Origin: an uncultured Bacteroidales bacterium
GTDB lineage: Bacteria > Bacteroidota > Bacteroidia > Bacteroidales > UBA932
Reading direction: 5' to 3'
DNA: 10,749 bases
Assembly (NCBI GenBank): GCA_937899055.1
Contig: CALBPX010000028.1
Span: forward strand, 1-10,749
The notes under the pieces were generated by a model. That model made no database searches. It saw nothing but the letters and a program-made list of their open reading frames with translations, and had not been told where the DNA came from. The first letter of the stretch is position 1. The number at the start of each line of letters is the position of its first letter. Shown here piece after piece: positions 6,899 to 10,749 of the stretch. Both the position numbers and the translations under genes were made by a program.

Positions 6899-8059
6899 TT
6901 ATTTGATAATTTCATCTGAGTAGTAGGCCTTTGCAAGGTCTTTCTGGTTATAGCGCATAGCCATTACCTGACCGTATGCTCCGGCAGTATGGAGAGCCAT
7001 CAGGTCTCCGCGTTTTGTCTCCGGCAGCCAGATATTGTGTGCAAACTTGTCTGAACTTTCGCATACCGGACCCACAACGTCGTACTTGGTCTTCTTTCCT
7101 GTTGATACCAGATTCTCAATATCGTGATGGGCCTGATACAGAGCAGGACGTATCAGATCGTTCATTCCGGCATCCAGAATCACAAACTTCATCTTCTGGC
7201 CTATCTTTACATACAATACCCTGGAAATCAGGTGACCGCACTGAGCCACAATTGCCCTTCCGGGTTCAAAGTGAATCTTCTGCCCCGGCCTTACAATGAG
7301 GTTCTTGTGAATGAGTTCAAAATAGTCTTTGAAGTTGGCAATCGGATTCTGGTCAGGGTTCTGGTAGTCCACTCCAAGACCTCCACCCAGATTGATGTTA
7401 TCTATTTTTATTTTCTTGTCTATGAACCAACTCTGCAGCTGTTCCACCATCCGGCAAAGGAGAGGAAACACGCTCATGTCCAGAATCTGGCTTCCCACAT
7501 GAAAATGAAGACCTATCAGCTTTATGTTCTTCAACTCCTTCAGAAGGTCTGCTACAGCCTGAAACTCCCACGGGCTGATACCAAACTTGTCCTCTTTTCT
7601 TCCGGTAGAAATGTACTTGTGGGTGTGGGCGTCAATATCAGGGTTTACTCTCAGCGATATTTTTGCAACAACACCCATTCCTGCTGCCAAATCGTTGATT
7701 ATCCGGATTTCCGGCACACTCTCGCAGTTGAAGCTGAAGATTCCTGCCTTGAGTGCAGTTTTAATTTCCCTGTCGCTTTTTCCAACTCCGGCATACACTA
7801 TCTTTGAAGGAGCAAAGCCGTTCTTTATGGCAATCTTGACCTCGTTTCCGCTCACGCAGTCTGCCCCGAGCCCTGCTTTGCATATTGTCTGCAAGATTCT
7901 CGGTTCTGCATTTGCCTTGATGGCATAATGGGCATTGTAGCCGAATTTCTTTGTGTATGAAGTGTAAACCTTCAATGTCTCCTTTAGAAGCTCCATGTCA
8001 TAATAATAGAACGGTGTACGGATACTACCGAATGCCTCTATAGCCTGCTTTGTAATCAT
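6899..8059 (-). CDS. lysA: Diaminopimelate decarboxylase
   Basis: PLP enzyme of alanine-racemase fold (fold type III) that decarboxylates meso-diaminopimelate to L-lysine, the last step of lysine synthesis. The product has 386 residues from the ATG at 8059. The PLP lysine is Lys48 in YAIKAN (45-50). HFHVGSQ (185-191), the phosphate-binding GGGLGV (225-230), EPGR (265-268), CESSD (333-337) and AGAYG (359-363) occur in family order; the Cys of CESSD and the Tyr of AGAYG are the active-site residues supplied across the dimer. An in-frame TTG at 8095 would add 12 residues, but it overlaps the promoter -7 element, so the ATG is preferred. Related fold III decarboxylases act on ornithine or carboxynorspermidine; CESSD and the overall match favour diaminopimelate. 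It is probably the first gene of a lysA-ffh-folD unit. Confidence 0.93.
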   Translation of the reverse strand: MITKQAIEAFGSIRTPFYYYDMELLKETLKVYTSYTKKFGYNAHYAIKANAEPRILQTICKAGLGADCVSGNEVKIAIKNGFAPSKIVYAGVGKSDREIKTALKAGIFSFNCESVPEIRIINDLAAGMGVVAKISLRVNPDIDAHTHKYISTGRKEDKFGISPWEFQAVADLLKELKNIKLIGLHFHVGSQILDMSVFPLLCRMVEQLQSWFIDKKIKIDNINLGGGLGVDYQNPDQNPIANFKDYFELIHKNLIVRPGQKIHFEPGRAIVAQCGHLISRVLYVKIGQKMKFVILDAGMNDLIRPALYQAHHDIENLVSTGKKTKYDVVGPVCESSDKFAHNIWLPETKRGDLMALHTAGAYGQVMAMRYNQKDLAKAYYSDEIIK

Positions 8060-8092
8060 CTGCTTTGTTTTTAGTGCTTTTAAGAATGAGTG

Positions 8093-8100
8093 CAAATCTA
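8093..8100 (-). promoter_or_regulatory. Bacteroidetes -7 promoter element for lysA (leftward)
   Basis: On the reverse strand the bases read TAGATTTG, an exact match to TAnnTTTG. The predicted transcription start is near 8086, giving a leader of about 27 bases to the lysA ATG at 8059. No TTG at the usual 17-23 base spacing is visible upstream. This placement argues against the in-frame TTG start at 8095. Confidence 0.5.
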
Positions 8101-8113
8101 ATCAATTTTTCAT

Positions 8114-8121
8114 TAAATTTG
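8114..8121 (+). promoter_or_regulatory. Bacteroidetes -7 promoter element for the deoxyhypusine synthase-like gene
   Basis: TAAATTTG matches TAnnTTTG exactly and would start transcription near 8128, leaving a leader of about 82 bases before the ATG at 8210. It is only 13 bases from the opposed lysA element, so the two promoters would occupy overlapping DNA. The leader holds a short possible ORF (8151-8183) and an inverted repeat, ACTGTC (8142-8147) with GACAGT (8174-8179). No good -33 element is seen. Confidence 0.45.
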
Positions 8122-8209
8122 TGCAGCCTTTCAGCCACTTGACTGTCGTGATGAAACAGGCTATTTGCAGAAAGACAGTATAGTTAATTGTTTAAGAATA
8201 TTATTGATT

Positions 8210-9193
8210 ATGGCAAAAGGACCTATCACTCAATTCATTGACCACCATTACCGTCACTTCAACTCTGCCGCTATGGTTGATGCAATCAAGGCTTACGAAC
8301 AGCTTCTGGCAGAAGGCGGAAAGATGATGCTTGCAATGGCCGGAGCAATGAGTACGGCAGAACTCGGACTTTCACTGGCCGAGATGATCCGTCAGGACAA
8401 GTTTGCAATTGTTTGCTGCTCGGCAAACAACCTTGAGGAAGACATCATGAACCTTGTGGCTCATTCCCACTACAAGAGAGTTCCTCACTACAGAGACCTC
8501 ACCCCGCAGGATGAGCAGGAACTCCTGAACAATCATCTCAACCGTGTAACTGATACATGTATTCCGGAAGAAGAGGCTTTCAGAAGGCTGGAAGACCATC
8601 TGGTAGATGCATGGAAAGATTCAGCTGCAAAGGGCGAAAGGCTTTTCCCTTATGAGTTCATGTACAAGGTTATCCGCAGCGGAGTCTTGGAACAGTACTA
8701 TGAGATAGATCCTAAGGACAGCTGGGTACTGGCAGCCTGCGAGAAGAACATCCCTATCATAGTTCCTGCATGGGAAGATTCCACTACCGGAAACATCTTT
8801 ACCGCACACTGCATCAGAGGCGAATTTGACGTACATCTGGTAAAGGGCGGCATCGAGACTATGATGCACCTTGTTGACTGGTACAAAGCCAACAACCGCC
8901 CTGGCATAGACCGCGGAACAGGATTCTTCCAGATTGGCGGCGGTACCGCAGGAGACTTCCCTATCTGCTGCGTACCTATGATGGAGCAGGATCTCCAGTG
9001 GCATGGCACCATGCTGTGGCAGTATTTCTGCCAGATATCAGACTCCACCACTTCTTACGGTTCATATTCCGGAGCCGTTCCTAACGAAAAAATCACCTGG
9101 GGAAAGCTCTCTCCTGAGTGCCCTAAGTTCATCGTTGAAAGCGATGCTACAATAGTAGCTCCTCTGATGTTCGCCCACATCCTCGGTTGGTAG
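8210..9193 (+). CDS. Deoxyhypusine synthase family protein, probable polyamine enzyme
   Basis: A 327-residue cytoplasmic NAD-dependent enzyme homologous to eukaryotic and archaeal deoxyhypusine synthase, which moves the aminobutyl group of spermidine to a lysine of eIF5A. Bacteria lack eIF5A, and some bacterial relatives are known to make homospermidine; a polyamine product is therefore inferred here, with the substrate unknown. LAMAGAMSTAELG (41-53) lies in the nucleotide-binding part, and the catalytic-lysine motif NEKITWGK (292-299) places Lys299 where human DHS has Lys329. Glu293 and Trp297 are also kept. From recalled alignment, human His288 and Asp316 correspond to Asp249 (in GGGTAGDF) and Tyr286 (in GSYSGA). 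The ATG at 8210 is preferred over an in-frame TTG at 8165 because homologues begin with a similar MxKGPI sequence. Divergent from lysA; first of a three-gene group. Confidence 0.9.
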   Translation: MAKGPITQFIDHHYRHFNSAAMVDAIKAYEQLLAEGGKMMLAMAGAMSTAELGLSLAEMIRQDKFAIVCCSANNLEEDIMNLVAHSHYKRVPHYRDLTPQDEQELLNNHLNRVTDTCIPEEEAFRRLEDHLVDAWKDSAAKGERLFPYEFMYKVIRSGVLEQYYEIDPKDSWVLAACEKNIPIIVPAWEDSTTGNIFTAHCIRGEFDVHLVKGGIETMMHLVDWYKANNRPGIDRGTGFFQIGGGTAGDFPICCVPMMEQDLQWHGTMLWQYFCQISDSTTSYGSYSGAVPNEKITWGKLSPECPKFIVESDATIVAPLMFAHILGW

Positions 9194-9217
9194 GCAATCG
9201 CTGTAAACAGACCAAAT

Positions 9218-9901
9218 ATGAAGTATAGATCATTAATATTCACCATTGCTGCCTCCTGCATTGCATTCAGTTGCAACGGCCCGGCCCAAAGCGGGGCGGA
9301 AGTATCCTCAAAGATACTTGATGCTCCCGTAGGATGCCGCTCATACTATGATGTTTACGGCCCGGTTAAATCCATAGAATACAATTCGGCGGACAAAGAC
9401 CATTCAGTTATTGAATTTGATGAGAAAGGAATGGCAATGGAAATGCTGGAAAGGGACAGGGAATACCTTGAACTGAACGGTTTGCCTGAGAATGAATCCA
9501 CTATCAAGGTTGACGGGGACGGCAGGCTTGCCTCTTTTGGCATTGCTGGATTCAATGAATTGAAATACGAGGGAATCTATGTCACTGAGGAAATAGAGCA
9601 TCCGACCGACCTCGGTCCAGCCAGTTCTCCCTATTATTATGTGTATGACAACAGTGGCAACCGAGTTGCCAGATTCCATGTAAGGATAGAACTTACCCCT
9701 CAGTTGACTGAGAACTACAAAGACCATCCCGAGTATATGGTTTGTGATGAGAGTATTCTCGACTGTCAGGTTGAAAGGTACGAAATCATAAAATCAGACA
9801 GCCACGGCAACTGGATTGAGAGGAAGACTATCTGCAACCAGAGCACTCCCGAACAGAATACGAGCATGATAGAAAAACGGACAATCACTTATTACGAATA
9901 G
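9218..9901 (+). CDS. Lipoprotein with YD-type (RHS-like) repeats, function unknown
   Basis: A 227-residue predicted lipoprotein. The N-terminus MKYRSLIFTIAAS is a signal peptide ending in IAFSC, with Cys19 as the likely lipidated residue; the lipobox is loose because Phe is at -2. The mature part shows at least four short units of the form D-x-x-G: FDEKGMAMEM (67-76), VDGDGRLASF (98-107), YDNSGNRVAR (143-152) and SDSHGNWIER (193-202). These resemble the YD/RHS-like strands common in small Bacteroidetes lipoproteins. No catalytic motif was recognised. It begins 24 bases after the deoxyhypusine synthase-like gene and ends 4 bases before the next lipoprotein, so the three are probably co-transcribed. 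A place in the cell envelope is inferred from the signal; there is no clear acidic surface-export motif after Cys19. Confidence 0.75.
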   Translation: MKYRSLIFTIAASCIAFSCNGPAQSGAEVSSKILDAPVGCRSYYDVYGPVKSIEYNSADKDHSVIEFDEKGMAMEMLERDREYLELNGLPENESTIKVDGDGRLASFGIAGFNELKYEGIYVTEEIEHPTDLGPASSPYYYVYDNSGNRVARFHVRIELTPQLTENYKDHPEYMVCDESILDCQVERYEIIKSDSHGNWIERKTICNQSTPEQNTSMIEKRTITYYE

Positions 9902-9905
9902 ACAT

Positions 9906-10445
9906 ATGAAAAAGTTTTTGCTGTTATCTGCAGCCTTGATTACTGTCCTGGCCGTCTCATGCAAGAATGACGGTAAGGATGCCCAGCAGGAAAAAGCCAA
10001 TGAAATCTCATCGGCCCCAGCAACCATCCAGACACAGGAATATATAGAGGACAGAATCGCTGAGATATATGGCTTCGTTCTCGGAGAAAGCAAGTTCACT
10101 GAGGCAGATGAAAAATTCTTCACCCAAGACTTCTTTGACCTTCAGGAAAAAGTGCTCAAGAAACAGAAGGAAAGCGGCAACCTCTATATAGACCACGACC
10201 ATTGGATCATGGGCCAGGACTGTCACAATCCTTCATACGAGTTTGTCAAGGCAGAGGAGATCAACGGCCAGACCGCCAAGGCTTATGTCAAGGTCAAGGC
10301 TTTTGACGACCAGGAAACCCCCTCTCTGGTAAGGTTCACCCTCAGATACAATGGCGATGAGTGGATGGTAGATGATATCGAGGAAGAATACGAAGGTGAA
10401 TTCTACTCCCACCGCAAGATGTACGAGGATGCTCTGGCGGAATAG
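9906..10445 (+). CDS. Small lipoprotein, DUF3828-like
   Basis: A 179-residue predicted lipoprotein. MKKFLLLSAALITVLAVSC is a typical signal peptide, with Cys19 after LAVS, followed by a charged linker rich in K, D and Q. The mature domain (about 46-160) begins with a helix containing IEDRIAEIYGFVLG (47-60), then has DHDHWIMGQD (96-105), two predicted strands and EWMVDDIEEE (152-161). This helix, D-W-GQD, strands and W-x-V/I-DDI layout resembles the DUF3828 / NTF2-like fold family, which lacks an assigned function. That match is from memory of the family pattern and is moderately sure. The gene starts 4 bases after the previous lipoprotein stop and is followed, 28 bases on, by an intrinsic terminator, so it is the last gene of the group. 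Confidence 0.75.
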   Translation: MKKFLLLSAALITVLAVSCKNDGKDAQQEKANEISSAPATIQTQEYIEDRIAEIYGFVLGESKFTEADEKFFTQDFFDLQEKVLKKQKESGNLYIDHDHWIMGQDCHNPSYEFVKAEEINGQTAKAYVKVKAFDDQETPSLVRFTLRYNGDEWMVDDIEEEYEGEFYSHRKMYEDALAE

Positions 10446-10473
10446 AGCCAAAGACAAACAACACAGATTTTTG

Positions 10474-10506
10474 AAAAGCAGCAGCTGGCAACGGTTGCTG
10501 CTTTTT
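10474..10506 (+). terminator. Intrinsic terminator after the deoxyhypusine synthase-lipoprotein group
   Basis: AAAAGCAGCA (10474-10483) pairs exactly with TGCTGCTTTT (10496-10505), and G-T and C-G pairs may extend the stem inward around a small loop. The 3' arm runs into five T residues (10502-10506). It lies 28 bases after the 10445 stop. The A tract on the 5' side could also help stop leftward transcription, but no gene needs that here. Confidence 0.85.
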
Positions 10507-10556
10507 GCTTTGCTATATTATTTTGCTTACCTTGCAGAAACAAAAAAACTATCTCG

Positions 10557-10749
10557 ATGAAACGGTTCCCTATTTTTCGCCGATTGTCTCTTGCATTGTT
10601 GCTGATTGCCGTAGCACATCAAAGCAACGCCCAGTCTTCGTTCAAGTTGAGATACTACAGTCCAATAAAGCCGAACAGCACGGCACTTTACTCTGGAAAC
10701 ATATCGGAATGGGAGTCAATCCAAGCCACCAATGAGGCAAGCACTTACA
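10557..10749 (+). CDS. Secreted protein of unknown function, 3' end cut off by window edge
   Basis: The ATG at 10557 opens a frame that stays open to the right edge, giving 64 residues. MKRFPIFRRLSLALLLIAVA followed by HQSNAQ is a standard Sec signal peptide with likely cleavage after NAQ (residue 26). There is no lipobox cysteine. The visible mature part starts SSFKLRYYSPIKPNST and matches no family I know. The gene lies behind the terminator, so it should have its own promoter. A weak candidate is TTTTTG (10502-10507) with TACCTTGC (10528-10535) 20 bases on, which only partly fits TAnnTTTG. Another frame running from 10505 to 10735 over the same bases lacks a signal peptide and is disfavoured. 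Confidence 0.6.
   Translation, partial: MKRFPIFRRLSLALLLIAVAHQSNAQSSFKLRYYSPIKPNSTALYSGNISEWESIQATNEASTY

Noticed and set aside
7124..7807. A 227-codon open frame on the + strand opposite lysA
   Set aside because: It is antisense to lysA, which has all family motifs; no independent support.
8060..8095. TTG start extending lysA by 12 residues
   Set aside because: The TTG overlaps the TAGATTTG promoter element, so it would not be in the transcript; the ATG at 8059 fits the family start better.
10505..10735. A 76-codon frame on the + strand overlapping the last gene
   Set aside because: It begins inside the terminator's T tract region, has no signal peptide, and competes with a frame that has a textbook signal peptide.

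Overview
The window looks like chromosomal DNA from an anaerobic or microaerotolerant member of the Bacteroidales. Four things point there: protein sequences of Bacteroidetes type (the cytochrome bd subunits with their DUF4492 partner, and a bacterial deoxyhypusine-synthase-like enzyme), TAnnTTTG promoter elements, the absence of clear Shine-Dalgarno sequences, and lipoproteins whose cysteine lies about 19 residues in. The genus cannot be fixed from the sequence. No tRNA, rRNA, CRISPR array, insertion sequence or phage gene was seen.

Layout. Bases 1-4079 hold a leftward gene group: a small membrane protein (DUF4492), cydA, cydB, then a DAACS-type cation/dicarboxylate or amino acid symporter that runs off the left edge. 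A 90-base divergent intergenic region with overlapping inverted repeats separates it from a rightward gene for an exported two-cluster ferredoxin-like protein (4170-4595). That gene converges on a second leftward group, lysA-ffh-folD (8059 down to 4639), with gaps of 26 and 11 bases. A 150-base divergent region (8060-8209) with two opposed -7 elements follows. The rightward group 8210-10445 encodes a deoxyhypusine synthase family enzyme and two small lipoproteins, and ends at a good intrinsic terminator (10474-10506). A further secreted protein begins at 10557 and is cut by the right edge.

How the genes work together. CydA, CydB and probably the DUF4492 protein form a quinol-oxidising oxygen reductase in the inner membrane. 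The divergent ferredoxin-like protein is another redox protein that may share a control region with it. LysA makes lysine from meso-diaminopimelate, Ffh targets membrane proteins, and FolD serves one-carbon folate metabolism; these share no pathway, so their link is probably only transcriptional. The deoxyhypusine synthase homologue probably works in polyamine synthesis rather than on eIF5A, which bacteria lack. The lipoproteins behind it are of unknown function.

Most of the window is ordinary housekeeping DNA and I see no convincing new multi-gene system. The points most worth a second look are the altered active site of the deoxyhypusine synthase homologue, the changed cation/substrate motif of the symporter, the irregular cysteine spacing in the exported ferredoxin, and the inverted repeats between the cyd genes and that ferredoxin.
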